Below, piece by piece: positions 13,628 to 25,259 of a stretch of 64,000 nucleotides of DNA (position 1 is the first letter of the stretch; each line of letters begins with the position of its first letter). Source of the DNA: Isoetes taiwanensis (lineage: Eukaryota; Streptophyta; Lycopodiopsida; Isoetales; Isoetaceae); NCBI GenBank assembly GCA_021234155.1, contig JAJEKV010000048.1, positions 1 through 64,000 on the forward strand. The letters are read 5' to 3'. The position numbers and the translations under genes were made by a program. Under the pieces are notes generated by a model, which saw only the letters and a list, made by a program, of their open reading frames with translations, did not search any database and was not told the DNA's origin.

Positions 13628-14196
13628 ATTGAATGAGTGAGTAAAATATTGAAAAATGGACTATAAGATACAAAGAAGATCCAACATTATAGCTTAAAAA
13701 CACCACTTAAGTGCATCTAACTTAACCAAAATAAGTATGGGCTATGAAGCAAGCCGAAGTCCTCAAAAGAATTGCAATTGCATTTGCTTTTGCCTCTACC
13801 GTAAAACCCTCAAGGAGAAGAAAAATTGTTATAATCCAAAACAAACACATCATGGATTTTTAATCAAGTGGTCTCACTAAACTGGGTTCATAGCCGGGTC
13901 AAGAATCAGCTAGAAGAAGTACAGGTGGTGCACCAATTGCACACAAAAGAATCAAGCATCGAGATACAAAGCTTTCCGTCTCGCTTGGAGATGTCCTAAG
14001 AACTCTACAAGTGTTAGTCTTTGAAGAGCACAATGAACATACAAGATCAGAATGGCTTGTATAGTCTCCGCATTCCGCAACGAATTCAGAAGAGATGGCT
14101 CCTCAAGAAAGAAGTGAACCCGCCAAATATAAAATATGGGATGTATCCTCATATTCGTGATAATTTTCTTTGAAACCAAAAGACCGCTGACATCAA
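13628..14196. repeat. 0.55 kb tandem repeat, second copy
   Basis: Direct continuation of the first copy. A minus-strand frame at 13,952-14,179 gives a leucine-rich peptide containing LNSLRNAETIQAILILYVHC. No family is recognised. The duplication lies inside the 5.1 kb insertion and has no match elsewhere in the window. Confidence 0.7.
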
Positions 14197-14239
14197 TCGC
14201 CTCTCAATGACGTAACCAGCCTACCAAATAATAACGCAT

Positions 14240-14428
14240 ATGGCTAGAAAATATTTTCGTAGATCACCCTATTATAAAACACAGCTAAGAACATTACCTT
14301 CGCGATCCACCCGGATTGTGACCGTTAATGGAGCTAAGATCTTGATAAGAAAAAAGGGCGGCGCTAGACTAATATTTGATCCGCCATCTCCATCGCAAGA
14401 AATTCATCTCTTCAAAGAATATCTCTGA
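14240..14428 (+). CDS. Small basic ORF of unknown function
   Basis: A 62-codon frame starts at ATG and encodes a strongly basic N-terminal half (MARKYFRRSPYYKTQLRTL) and a proline-containing C-terminal end. It ends 12 bases before the stop of a converging minus-strand frame. No domain is recognised, and it may be chance. Base composition here is more even than in the AT-rich surroundings, and the pair of frames is unusually free of breaks for this half of the window. Confidence 0.25.
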   Translation: MARKYFRRSPYYKTQLRTLPSRSTRIVTVNGAKILIRKKGGARLIFDPPSPSQEIHLFKEYL

Positions 14429-14439
14429 TGAAGAAGAGC

Positions 14440-14907
14440 TCACTCCTCGTTGGGTTTGGCTTTACCCGAAGCATCCATATGCGGTTCGATCTTACATAAG
14501 TCCGGCGACTGGCTTTGCTGATCCGCTGATTGTCTGATGATGTCGCGATCTTGAATCGCGCTCATGGGGCCGACCTGCGGGCTCAAGGGATGATCTGCTT
14601 GTGGAACCAATAGCAATCTTGTTTTGCGGCGATAATGGTATGCCGCTTTGATGCCGGAGATGTGGGCACTTTTCAAATCTTTTTGTACAAATCTTTCCAA
14701 AGGATCCCAAGCAAAGTTGAACCGGGATAATAGCTTATAAAGCATCATGGCCGGAAAGCTTGACCAAGCAAAGGCATGCAAGCTCAATAATGAAATCGCC
14801 CTGCGCGGAAATCTTTTTTCAAAGCTCGATGGGGCAGAAGAAAATTCCAATCCGTATCGTGGCATAAAATGATGCCGATTGGAAGAAGGCGAAATCCGAG
14901 CGAACAA
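14440..14907 (-). CDS. 155-codon ORF of unknown function in the insertion
   Basis: This is the longest open frame in the left half of the window. The product begins MFARISPSSNRHHFMPRYG, is rich in serine, arginine and phenylalanine, and has a hydrophilic, glutamine-rich tail. No signal peptide, membrane segment or known motif is visible. The frame remains open in an area where neighbouring sequence is broken by indels, and it lies at the right end of the 5.1 kb insertion, converging with the small basic frame. It could be cargo of the inserted element or simply a chance frame in GC-richer DNA. Confidence 0.3.
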   Translation of the reverse strand: MFARISPSSNRHHFMPRYGLEFSSAPSSFEKRFPRRAISLLSLHAFAWSSFPAMMLYKLLSRFNFAWDPLERFVQKDLKSAHISGIKAAYHYRRKTRLLLVPQADHPLSPQVGPMSAIQDRDIIRQSADQQSQSPDLCKIEPHMDASGKAKPNEE

Positions 14908-15069
14908 ATTGAAACCCTTAAGGAAATTTTCCCGATTTTTGGTAAACCGGCATTGTTTCCGGCGCTAAAACCACGGAATCTTAGGAAATCGGGTTAAAAA
15001 AAAATCTAAAAAAGTTTTTGGGCGGAAAAACCAAATTTAAACAATAGATAACCTCGAAAGGACCATTAT

Positions 15070-15545
15070 TTTATTTTATTTTCATGAATAGCTCCAACAT
15101 GCCACCTACGATGCACCACATGATTCACCACATGATTCACCAAATGCACCTCATGATTCACCACATGCACCATTTGCATCACCAAACATGTTGGTCAATG
15201 GTTGTCAAACATGTAACAAAGGTCATGTAAAGGCCAAGGTGCAAGCTCAAATATGCCATAAATTAGGGTCCAACATGCCAAGGTGGCTCCAAACATAATG
15301 AAGCTCCAACATGCCACCACGCATGCAACCACATGATTCACCACTCATATGATTCACCAAATGCACCTCATGATTCACCACATGCACCATTTGCATCACC
15401 AAACATGTTGGTCAATGAAAATCAAACATGCCACGTAAGCTCCAACATGCCACCCATTTATTCACCACATGATTCACCACATGGTTCACCAAATGCACCA
15501 CATGATTCACCACATGCACCATTTGCATCACCACATCTATCATCG
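15070..15545. repeat. ATGATTCACCACATG minisatellite, copy 1
   Basis: About two degenerate long units carry the motifs CACCACATGATTCACC, ACCATTTGCATCACC and AACATGTTGGTCAATG (the last at 15,189 and 15,399, spacing 210). The corresponding array in unit copy 2 at 25,260-26,170 has more units. One frame stays open across a unit and gives Pro-His-rich peptides. Confidence 0.8.
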
Positions 15546-15849
15546 ACATGTAACACCACATTGTCACGAATCTTTGAATACATCAATTTCTTCGAGATTT
15601 GAACTCCACGCAGTATTTTCTCGTCACGGAAAAAAGTCTATTGTATACAATAGTATACAACATGCACATTAAAGCGTGATAGAAAGAATAGGTTACAAGA
15701 ATAATAACCTCTTTGTTTACAATAATACAAACATGTGATTTACAAGTAAAGATCTATTGATCTGTCAACCAAACTTCATTACTACGTTAAATCAGTAGCC
15801 ACAACATCAATCATCATTACAGCGTGTCCAATTTCGCAACTAGAAATTG

Positions 15850-17970
15850 GTACACCGCAACAAACATATCAGGCCTCACATTTGGATGAGTAATACCTTC
15901 AAATTTCTGAACTCACCTTGCATTGGGATAGTATATGTTCAGTTCAGATATCTGCGGCCACAACTTTCTTTACAAGACACATATATAGTACCATTCGACC
16001 GGCTAGTAGGCTGGACGGGGAACTTGTAATTTTTGTGGCATTTTTTGAAAAAAAAGCTTGGGAATTTTTGTGTTTGCATCCTCAACAAAACTCTCGATAA
16101 AGTTCGGGCCCTTGTACATTTCTATTTTGTCAAAATGGTACACACCGTGACATTTAACCGGCCGACCTCCAAGACCTACAATGACATACAATCGGCCCTC
16201 GGATAACATCTTTGTCAAGGGAACGGTACATTCCGAATTGCAAGTTTAGGGTGCTTGGTTTGTCCTTTTGGAAGCAAGCTCGCGTTCACAAACTTAATGT
16301 GTAAATGAGCGGATCCATGAATGGAACCTCCGTTCCATGTCATGCTTGATGCGAGAATTGGTGCTACACTCCGCCAAAGTCAAGGTCCGTAAAACAAGAT
16401 GATTTAAGAAACAAAAGACTTTCAATCGGAGTTGTTTATATTAAATTACTAACCTCATGAAGAAATGGACTATCCCTCACAATCGGAACCAATCCCTACT
16501 TTTCTCCAATATTCCATTGCCTCTTGATCAAGCACAAGAGGCTCTCGCGGTCCTTTAAACACTTCAAGTGGCAAGTGTTACGGCTCTGATGTGCGCTCTT
16601 AACACCTAGTCCTCGTGGCCGGTGGTGTAAGTTTACATTCAGCAAATGGAAGATCATTGAAAACCTTGAGGAACATTGAAATAGCCAAGAAATGAACAAT
16701 TGAAGTAAAACTTTGTTTTTATATTAAAAAAGTCAAGAGAGGTTACATCATATACACAATAATACTATTTCTAGGGCTTTTAGTTCTATGTTTTTTCATC
16801 ATATTAATACAAATTTGACTCGATTGTCAAACATATTCAACGATTCATTGTTTTCGACATAACTTTGCAGACATTCCCCCCTTCAAGAACCCCTCAAGCC
16901 AAACCTTTAGATCATTCATGAGGAAATTGCCATCTACTCTGCCGGGGCTCCAGTTGCTTGGATGGGGATCATGGTGTTTGGCGCATTGAGGTACCCTTTG
17001 TATCGCTTTGTCATCAATGAGAAGTACGTTTCTTTGTGAAACCTGGAAATTGCCGTAGACCTTTTTCGTGTGCTTCAAAAAAAATTAGCGTTTACCGCTA
17101 AATAAATTTGTGTTGGTACGGTGATCGACTCCATATGAACTTGAATTTGTCCTGTGTTTCATCAATGCTCCTTAACTATGACTCTCAAGTTTTGAGCCCG
17201 CAGTCGGACCAAAGTGCTATATGAAAAATTTCGACCGGGCATCAATCTATGAACTGGTGGGTTCAGTTACTACTGAACTTGGTTACATTAAGTGTGATCA
17301 ACATCATCTTCTTTGGTGGGTAGTAACTCACTCTTGTCATAGCTTCTACCCGTAACTCCATTGTAGTAAAAACAAGAGGATTGGGCTTAACCTTGTAGTC
17401 TTCGCGATGGGAGCAGTTGGTGCGTGGTCGAAACCGCCAGCATTTCTTGGTGCGTGGCTGGAAACCTTCAGCATTTCTTGGTGCAGGGCTGGAAACTTCT
17501 GCCAAGATCTATTCGCGGGGATGGAAACTTCTCGCCTGAACGTCTTGGAGGTGTCTTTTGCTTGAATGCAGCTTTGCTTTTTCCGGAGACACTTCCGCTG
17601 CAAAAATTTTAACAGATTCGGTAACTATATGGGTCAAATTAAAAAGAAGACAAAGTACAAAAAGGTTGAAGTTACCTTGTGACTTACATTCACTTAAACG
17701 ATTTGTTGAGATCATAACCCGATGCATCTTGCTGATTTGGTGATTGGTGTGGAGCATGACTTAATGCATCTGTTGATCCGCTGATTCTGTCGGGATTGAG
17801 CACCTATTGAGCTTGACTTGATGCACCTACTGATTTGTTGACATCTCCTTTTGATTTGTCCTAATTTCCTGACTTTGATGCATCTCCGATTTTGCCCGAG
17901 AGTTTCTATCATTAAGGTTCCAATGCTTTCAAGGGGTGGAGTGTCTTGTCCCCTAACTGACGGCCACATT
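15850..17970 (-). pseudogene. FCP1/NIF-like phosphatase-domain gene, broken copy 1
   Basis: Minus-strand coding fragments run in order from higher to lower coordinates: a serine/glutamine-rich part near 17,700-17,960; an intron of about 80 bases at 17,593-17,675 bounded by GT and AG; a basic stretch; KPNPLVFTTMELRVEAMTRV (about 17,330-17,390); then at 16,888-17,060 VYGNFQVSQRNVLLIDD followed by NFLMNDLKVWLEGFLKG. Next come LEVFKGPREPLVLDQEAMEY (about 16,510-16,570) and VYHFDKIEMYKGPNF (about 16,090-16,150). The order and the LLIDD element resemble plant FCP1-homology (HAD-type CTD phosphatase) domains. Frames are broken by indels. A distinct C-terminal region follows the domain and is not recognised. 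The domain assignment is inference from motif spacing. Confidence 0.5.
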
Positions 17971-18256
17971 GTACATCTATATATCTACAAAGTAGGGATG
18001 AAGAAGTAAGCTACATATCCCAATTGCATCAAACAAGACTTGGTTACCTTTGAGGGTAGAAAATTCCCTTTTTTGGTGTGCTAGATGGACTCACATAGTC
18101 ATTGCCACCGATGAATGAACGCTTAGACCGAATTAGTAAACGGCACCATGCTCGCAAACCTCGAATTGAATCACAATTGATTGTAACTATGCTTTGGTTT
18201 GTTTAACTAAGCTCCAGACTTTTTTACTCTCTTACGACGATGTTCCTGTTTTTATA

Positions 18257-18313
18257 TATCTAAAGTGTCCCCTAAAATGAGCGAAAACATCTCATCCCAA
18301 GGCACTTTAGATA
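18257..18313. repeat. Hairpin H1, copy 1
   Basis: TATCTAAAGTGTCCCC (18,257-18,272) is mirrored by GGCACTTTAGATA (18,301-18,313) with about 28 bases between. The same structure stands at 28,868-28,925. It lies in the presumed intron or spacer of the minus-strand gene. Confidence 0.6.
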
Positions 18314-18395
18314 CACAAAAAGGAGAAGCAAAAGAGACTAAGCCAGCCAGATCTTGTTTTTATGTCGGGCTTATTCTCTTTCGAAGCTCGTTGAG

Positions 18396-18452
18396 GTATC
18401 TAATTCGGGCCACCGAAAGTGAGCCATGTCATCCTAGGGGGCAAATTAGATA
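18396..18452. repeat. Hairpin H2, copy 1
   Basis: GTATCTAATTCGGG is mirrored by GGGGCAAATTAGATA. Its loop shares the GTGAGC...GTCATCC pattern with H1, so H1 and H2 appear to be a duplicated pair. Counterpart at 29,013-29,067. Confidence 0.6.
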
Positions 18453-18489
18453 ACGATAAACAAAAACGGCGAGACTAAGCCGCTTACTC

Positions 18490-18780
18490 TCTTTTCGAAG
18501 CTACCATAAGTGCTCACCGCAAGTGCCTGAGTATTTTGAAGTTGTTTTTGATCCCCCCTACCACACCTAAGGCTTGTACCCATGTCGTAGAAAATTCATG
18601 ACAGCAATTTCAATGCAATGCTGATTACAACCTGCGCAGTGAACGCAAATTTGTCAATGAGAATACAATTATACTAAGCACTTTAGAATTTTGTTATGAA
18701 GTACCTCAAGAGGTAATGGAGCGCATATGGAAGATGGTATTGGTGACCGATTCAAAGAATCAAAGTTGGTAGTGGTTTCC
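18490..18780 (-). pseudogene. Truncated coding relic at the unit junction
   Basis: The minus strand here matches 29,110-29,400, where it reads RSLCGICNHRCIENCCHEF followed by STAWVQALGV. In this copy the match stops at about 18,780 and the plus-strand unit sequence begins at once, so the 5' part of the gene is missing. Frame breaks differ from those of copy 2. No family is recognised; the closely spaced cysteines and histidines could bind metal. Confidence 0.45.
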
Positions 18781-19369
18781 ATCATCATCGCGGACGGATT
18801 CCATTCAATCCCTCACAAAGAAACTACATCCTTGGAAAACTCGAGGATGACCATGGGGATGAACTATTACATAGTGAATGGCAATCATTCTCAGGTTATG
18901 GGCCAACTTTTGTTTGTAGAAGACTCCCAAGACAAATCAAGTCCCAAGAACAAATGGCAAAAATTTATGAGTATCGGAATTGCCGAAGTCTTGTTGTCTG
19001 GCACGGTGGGCGAGCAAGAGTGCCTCCTGGCAGCTCGGTTGTGAAGTCAATGATATCGCTGCAGACTATCTCAAGCAGCCTTTCATTGATAAAATAACCT
19101 AACTGGCGGCAACAATTGCGTTTGCGGGAAGCGATCCACGGACGCTGGCGGTCGCTCGCAACCATACAAGGTACATCGTGTTTTACTTTTCGCTAGATTA
19201 AAATGGCGCTTACTGGCGCCATTTGTTGAGGAAATGGCGCCACGGGCGCCCATTTGGTCACTAAATAAGCGCCCATCGCGCCATTTGTAAACAAAATGAG
19301 CCAAGGGCGCTATTTCATAATCATTTGCATTCAAAACTAACTTCTTCTTTGTTTTCACCAAGTATTCCG

Positions 19370-20980
19370 GCTTTAGCTGGGGTTACCATGTGGGGGCAAT
19401 AGAAAGATTTCAACCGGTGGGTCTTCATGCCGAGGATATTTTTCAGCTATTCATGTCCCTTTGGAACTTGTGGGAAATCTTGCAAGCTAAAAGATAATAA
19501 GGGGCCAGGACTATTACCGTGAACCGGTCAAAAGAGCGCGACCGGTCGGACGATACCCGAGGTGCATTAGGGTATGGACTATGAAGACGGCCGATTTTGT
19601 TCCGTGGAGGTGCCGGATGGGAATACCTTTTATTGAAGGTCACCTCGGATATACAGGTAAGCACTTCTTCAAGACAAGGGCAAAGACACTACCATCTATA
19701 TCGTTCTTGAAGAAGGAGATTTTGAATATGTGAAGGATAATTTTCCTCGAGGAAGTTTAAATCCTTCACCCATCTCAAGCATGCTGGGTGGCTTCCGAGG
19801 ACAGCCGGACCTGATTTCCATGGCCACCTTGCATAGTAAGTGGGTTGAAGTTGGCCATGACCAAGGGAAGGAGTTTTGATAACGCCACACTGCCTTGGCA
19901 AAATTCACACGCAATGCCGCCTGCGCAGGGAGGGATCTTTGAAGACTTAGTTCGCGAAGTTGAACTAACCGACAAGCAGTGGGGCAATTTGTTTGCAATC
20001 CTCGCACAAGCATCCCGGATAGCCCCGGACACCAGAGGCATCACTTCAATGTGGGACAAGACCACTGCTCAATTTTCTTTACTACACCAAAAGAACACCA
20101 CGCCTGATTCTTTCCTCGATAGTGGTCTCTCAGGCGCCGCAGCATAATTCTTGATTTCATCCCAGAAAGTTGATGATCCGATTCTGCATCCGTAGTTTTT
20201 TATCGGTACCATGAGGACGAATACAAAACCGCCTCGCCCCCTGTGGAGTTCGGGAGGTCTACATGCACTAGGTACTTCACAAAGATTCCCAGTGCTACCA
20301 GTCCTCTCTTTGTCGATGTGAAATTGACCTCAAACCCTCAACGATCATCCTCAAGAACTCCAAGCACCGGGGCCTCAGGCCTAACGTGAAGACGAAGAGG
20401 TGGGAGACCGGTATTATGGAGGAAAGCTCTAAATGTACAGATTGGTGCACAACAAAAGGCTCTTGCCAGATTAATCATGAGAAACTACTGGCCCCTAATA
20501 GTGCTCCTACTGCGGCAGAAAAAATGGTACCGCCAGAAACGTGGGTGTTTGATTACTCCCTCGCGGGTTCTTGGCCGTGGGCTACTGATGAATAAGAGAT
20601 TTTGCATTGTTCTCGAAAGTGACCCTTTAAGCATGAGTGCCAAAGGGGATTCTTTTGATAGGCTTGACCGCCCTAATCAATCTCTATATCCCTTTCGCCA
20701 GCCTCGCGGATGTGAGAGACAAGGTATCGCTATCGAAGAAACCGTAGATCCATCAAATACGTAGATGCCCCCGAAGCTCCAACCGATGTGGACTATGATG
20801 AGATCAAGAACGACAACCCGACTGACATGCTTAATGATCCCACTTTCAATCGCCACGGCTTGAGACCTTCAGTCCATCTTACAGGTGCTTCTTCTAGCCA
20901 TGGCCCCAAGGATTTAACCCGACCCCGATGTGAACTCCTCATCCTCGATGTGGGAACCCGATCCCGATGCGCAGCTTGAT
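19370..20980 (+). pseudogene. Broken coding block of unknown protein, unit copy 2
   Basis: Several plus-strand stretches look coding. About 19,845-20,147 contains FEDLVREVELTDKQWGNLFA and ITSMWDKTTAQFSLL. About 20,780-20,976 contains VDYDEIKNDNPTDMLNDPTF and a serine-rich tail. Copy 1 keeps pieces of the same peptides at 2,570-2,830 and 3,410-3,540. The block ends near 20,980 before an AT-rich stretch with AATAA-like signals. I recognise no domain; a gag-like or captured host protein is possible. Frames are broken at least three times. Confidence 0.45.
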
Positions 20981-21299
20981 CCCCGATGAGGAACCTGTGG
21001 AATTTTGTGATTATAATAAAAATTGTTAATAATACTTTTGTAAAGACTCTTTTTTGCTGTTACAGGCAAAAATTTTGATATGCAAATTGGTGAATTTGGA
21101 AATTTTAACTAATTTTGTGATGTTATGTTTCTTTTACCTTCTTTATATGCAATCGTTAGTATTTTTTTAATAAATAAATGACACTTTAGAGGCATATTTT
21201 TTTCTTAATGGCTATAATTGCTTAAAAAATTGGCATTAAATGAACTAAAAGATTTTCGATCTAATTGGAATCAATGCATTTCCCATTTTAATGAAATTG

Positions 21300-22805
21300 C
21301 AGCTTAAATGACAATGATGGGCATAAGTTGAGAACTCAGAATTGATACATATATAAGTAATGAAGAAAAGAACACTAAGAATGCAAAGGTACTCCATTGT
21401 TAAAGAAAGAGATCCTATCTAATCTTTGCCATTCCTCGTTTTCCTTTTTCTTTTTTTGCCTTTTTCCTGTTTTTTCCCCTTCTTTTTATTTTAGTTTTTC
21501 TCCTTTTTTTCTCTTTTCCCCCCTTTCTTCTTCCATTTTCCTCTCCTCCCTCCCCTTTTTTGTTTGTGAGATAACACCCCTCGCCCGTTACCTATCATTT
21601 TCTTCATTTATTGGGGTTCTGTCGAATTTGAAAACCTTCTTGTCCGGTGGCCATAGCAGGCGTGGTAACTAAATGATCCCAAAATTCTCCAACCTCCGTC
21701 CGGTCTGGTTTGTTTCCTTTATGTGACCCCTCCCGTCACCGTGACCCAAGTCCGTCGGTTTTCTACTTTCTGTCACCTGCCCAACTCGATTGGTTGCTTC
21801 TTTATAACAACATTGGAAACCCGGTTTTTTTCTTCCACTTTTTCCAACGCTTTGTTAATGTCAAGCCCAAGCCCAAAGAACCGTGGTATGTTATTTTCCT
21901 TTGCCTTTATTTTGTCAAAACTCTTACTCTATTCATTTGCCCAGGCCAGTTGACGGAAGAACAAGATCAACAACATGAGAAGTTTGGTGGTAGGCTAACG
22001 AAGCTTCAAAGGCTTCTTTAATGTTAGAATCTTTTTCTTCTTTTTTCTTTTTTTTTTAACATGCTATTAACTTCCTCTCGATTCACATGTGAACAGCCCT
22101 AGGTCCATGTGGATCTGGTTATTTCGACGACATTAGACATCGAAGATCATGGGCTATTTGGTTGTATGCTCCAATTGATAATACCTCGTCATCCTTCAAG
22201 CAGCAAAAGGTATCCCTTGAAGCAGCGTAAGGTAGAGTTAAAAGGGGTATTACGCTGGACGATCCCCTATAAATCACACGCATCAACACGCTACCAAGGA
22301 TAGAATCCTTTGTGGGCACATTAACCGAGGATTGCAGAACACGATCCAAATGATACAAAACCCAGGTTGACAACGAAAGTTCGAGGTGGAACTGCCAATA
22401 TTGGGTCATGGAAGCCCGTTATTAATAGGGAGGGACTTCTACAGGCTGAAGCAGGAGATGTGTTTGAGGATCTGCGGGGGAGAGTCCAAAACTGGCAGAA
22501 CTGCCACCACTACTAAATTGCTTTGCTGTTTTCGAGGGTTTATTGCTTACTTCTGATTTAGGGTTTTTTCCCAATATGGGTTTTTCGATAATGTATGTTC
22601 TTTTTTCTATGGTAGAGAAAATATGGGTTTTTCCAAATGCTTAATTCTGATGTGGGTTCCTTTTTATATAGTAAATTTCTTCTCTGGATGCTTAATTCTG
22701 CTGTGGGTTCTTTTCTGGGCTGGGCATGACTGCCAGACTTAATAGTTTATAAATCAGATCTTAAATGTTTATCCTCACCTGAATCTAGTAGTTTTGTAAT
22801 GACAT
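21300..22805. repeat. Single-copy counterpart of the internal repeat
   Basis: Matches both 3,945-5,375 and 5,460-7,155. It lacks the MITE of the latter and so defines the empty insertion site near 22,375. It contains the pyrimidine tract at 21,425-21,570 and a TTTATAACAACATTGG stretch at about 21,801 that could be a TATA box, with a short frame (21,710-22,021) downstream that is not recognisable. Confidence 0.75.
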
Positions 22806-22809
22806 ATAT

Positions 22810-22835
22810 GGGTGAAAGCATGTTGTAGTGGAACA
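22810..22835 (+). repeat. 26-bp dispersed element end, copy 2
   Basis: Identical over 26 bases to the reverse complement of 31,789-31,814. Downstream, TGGTGGGAGATATCAAATTT corresponds loosely to the reverse strand at 31,720-31,745, so the similarity extends beyond the 26 bases. Confidence 0.55.
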
Positions 22836-23109
22836 CCCTGGGTGTCCCCCCTGTCCTCCTAAAAATGTGGTGGGAGATATCAAATTTGTGGTGCGATTTT
22901 AAATGTTTGTTTGGCGCCTTAGTGCATGTCTTCGCCTCGGATTCAATCATTTCCTAACTGCAACAACCCGATTCCTACGCCACCCGCCCCATTCCATCCC
23001 ATTCAATCTCCACCAACCGTTTTTTCTAACCCATTTACCCCGCTTTCCCTTTAAGCACCTCGGCTATGGCTTTTTAATTGGTTGTGGATCAATCCTGTTC
23101 ATATCTTCA

Positions 23110-23880
23110 ATCATTTAATTTGGAAGCAAATCGCAAATGTGTAAGAGAAAGAGAACTCCGTAACAAGAACGGGATCATAAAAAGACGCCAAAGGAAAAGA
23201 CAAAGGGAAGCTAAAGAAGAATTAGCAAAAAATTGCAAACAAAGAGGGAGGATCCACCGTAACGCCTCTACCACCGCCGTGGATGGTATTAAAATTGTTA
23301 TCTTCATTTCATAGCACCACTAAAGGCTTGTCTAACAGCGAATAAGAAAGAGGTTTTACTAGATTATCCGCAGGATGACACAATGGGCAGCATTTTGGCT
23401 TAAGAGTGAAAGATTTTGCAAGGCAAGAGCATTGTGGTCAGCAACCTCGTGGCTTCCATTCAACTTGTGAAGAAGTCTAACACAAATGACAGTTTAGCGA
23501 CCAAGAGTAGTTGCCTTGCTATGGTCAGTGAAGAGGAAGCATTAATAACCGAAAGTGCTAACCTCGCCGATTACTTTCGGGTTTTGGTAAACCGCCGGGT
23601 GTTCATCCTAGGAATCTTACCAAAGCAAAAATTGAAGAGTGAAGAGATAGATTGCAAAAGGGGAAATGGGTTTTGTACAAAAAAGAGTTAGAAAGAGCAG
23701 ATGCAATTCCAATTTCATCTTCATAGAACTTGTGCAACAATTTTGGACGAAAAAAATGAGGGTCTCCAAATGCAAAGGATGTTAAGTTCTAAGATTGGAA
23801 CTAAATGTAAGAGAGGATCATGCCACTCACCATCCGAAGAATCATAGGTTATTTCATTTCTTCATCTTCACCACATTTTT
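23110..23880 (+). pseudogene. Broken coding stretch, copy 2 (basic/coiled-coil type)
   Basis: Counterpart of 7,460-8,160. The readings include RQRKRQREAKEELAKNC and, at 23,416-23,691, SLATKSSCLAMVSEEEALIT then LADYFRVLVNRRVF. The two copies break frame at different points, and combining them would give a longer open frame, which suggests that at least some breaks are consensus errors. No recognised family. Confidence 0.4.
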
Positions 23881-23989
23881 ATTGTTAATGTGGTATGTGG
23901 TTAGTGATTGCTTGTGATATGTGGTTGCTTTGTGGTTAGTGATTGCTTGTGGTGTGTGGTGCCTATTAATGCTTGTGGATATATGATAT

Positions 23990-24410
23990 GTGCTGCCTAG
24001 TGTGGTGAGGCTAACGCAGTGAAATAAATGTGTCAATATATGCTTTGTGGTGCCCAGTGTGGTGAATAACATGGTAAAAATACACGCCGTAATATATGCT
24101 ATGTGGTGCCTAGTGTGGTGAAAAAATATGGTGTAAAATAAATGTCCAAATATAACGCTTTGTGGTGCCTAGTGTGGTGAATAACATGGTGTAAAATAAA
24201 CGCCCGGTGAATATATGCCATGTGGTCCCCAGTGGTGAATAACATGGTGTGGTGTCTAGTGTGGTGCCCAGTGTGGTGCCTAGTGTGGTGCCTAGTGTGG
24301 TTAAAAAATATGTAAAATAAATGTCTGAATATATTCTATGTGGTGCCTAGTGTGGTGAATAAAACAGGTGTAAGATGAATGTCCGTAATATATGCTATGT
24401 TTAATAGAAA
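23990..24410. repeat. GTGGTGCCTAGTGTGGTG minisatellite, copy 2
   Basis: Homologous to 8,270-8,690. Near 24,250 four GTGGTGCC/TAGT units follow one another without the AT-rich spacer, a local expansion not seen in copy 1. Confidence 0.8.
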
Positions 24411-25106
24411 TCTCAATCGCTTAATTTGATGTGGTGAAAGACACACACGTAAAAATTACATTAAGGATGGACGTGAATGGGACAGAGAATCATTGGAAAT
24501 CAAGGTCACATCAAATGCAAGGTCAATCATTCAAAAGTCGGTCAAGGTAGAAGCATTGGGGAAAACCATAAATCTAGTTTTGCATGCATATTGGTTTATC
24601 ACAATCCAGCCATGGCGAAAGAAAAAACGTAAGGAGAACACGAAAGCACAAACAATTTTTCACCGCTCAAAATGCAAAGACCGGTGGGACCCATAATCGA
24701 GCAACAAACCAGAATGTAGGCGGATATTAGAGGAGCGGGAGGACCCATGAATTCCGAGGTATTCTAGGCTTAAAACATAGGTTAACCCTCGATGGGCTTA
24801 AAGAATTAGAAGCCAAGGCGCTGATAGGGTTGCCTTCTTTGTAGTAGATGTTGTTTACACTGCATGATGTTGCTTTACATGTGATGCGCATGAGACTAAC
24901 AGCTGGTGCAAAACCCCCAACATGGTTCTGGGTGGTGTATGATTCCCCGAGGGATGAGAGTTCTCGCCTCCCCCGTGCTTGAGGAAGAGGATATGTTCAT
25001 CCAACTAAAGCAGGAAATGATCCGCATCTTTATTCCTAAAGATTTAGTAGGCAACTAATAATAACCTCGAAAGGACCATTATTTTATTTTCTAAAAACAT
25101 AAAAAA

Positions 25107-25151
25107 ATATATATATATATATATATAAAAAATATATATATATATATATAT
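25107..25151. repeat. AT dinucleotide microsatellite
   Basis: Two runs of TA repeats are separated by an A-rich interruption. The matching place in copy 1 (about 15,075) has only ATTTTATTTT, so the repeat arose or expanded after duplication, or its length is uncertain. Confidence 0.8.
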
Positions 25152-25259
25152 CTAACATATATATGGCCATTCATGAATAGCGTTGATCCAAGATGCCACT
25201 TTCTCCACGTGGCTTTGGGAATGCAGAGATGGCTTGGGGAGTTTACATGACTCCATATT

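Larger units (their letters stand above)
9903..15043. mobile_element. 5.1 kb insertion in unit copy 1
   Basis: In copy 2 the sequence runs uninterrupted through ACTAATAATAACCTCGAAAG (near 25,055). In copy 1 the same site is split: ACTAATAATAA ends at 9,902 and ATAACCTCGAAAG resumes at 15,044. The shared ATAA suggests a 4-base target duplication. The inserted DNA begins TGAAAAGTG and ends AACAATAG, with no obvious terminal inverted or long terminal repeats. Inside are a 0.55 kb tandem duplication and two small reading frames. The class is unknown; a reverse event (deletion from copy 2) is possible but less economical. Confidence 0.6.
1510..18780. repeat. Tandem ~10.5 kb unit, copy 1 (expanded)
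   Basis: From about 1,510 the sequence is collinear with 18,781-29,400. Matching pairs include 1,520/18,790, 2,100/19,400, 3,700/21,090, 7,156/22,810, 8,270/23,990, 15,070/25,260 and 17,600/28,220. This copy is longer because it holds an internal duplication (3,945-7,155), a MITE (6,536-6,726) and a 5.1 kb insertion (9,903-15,043). At about 18,780 a minus-strand coding relic stops short and the next unit begins, which marks the junction. Confidence 0.8.
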
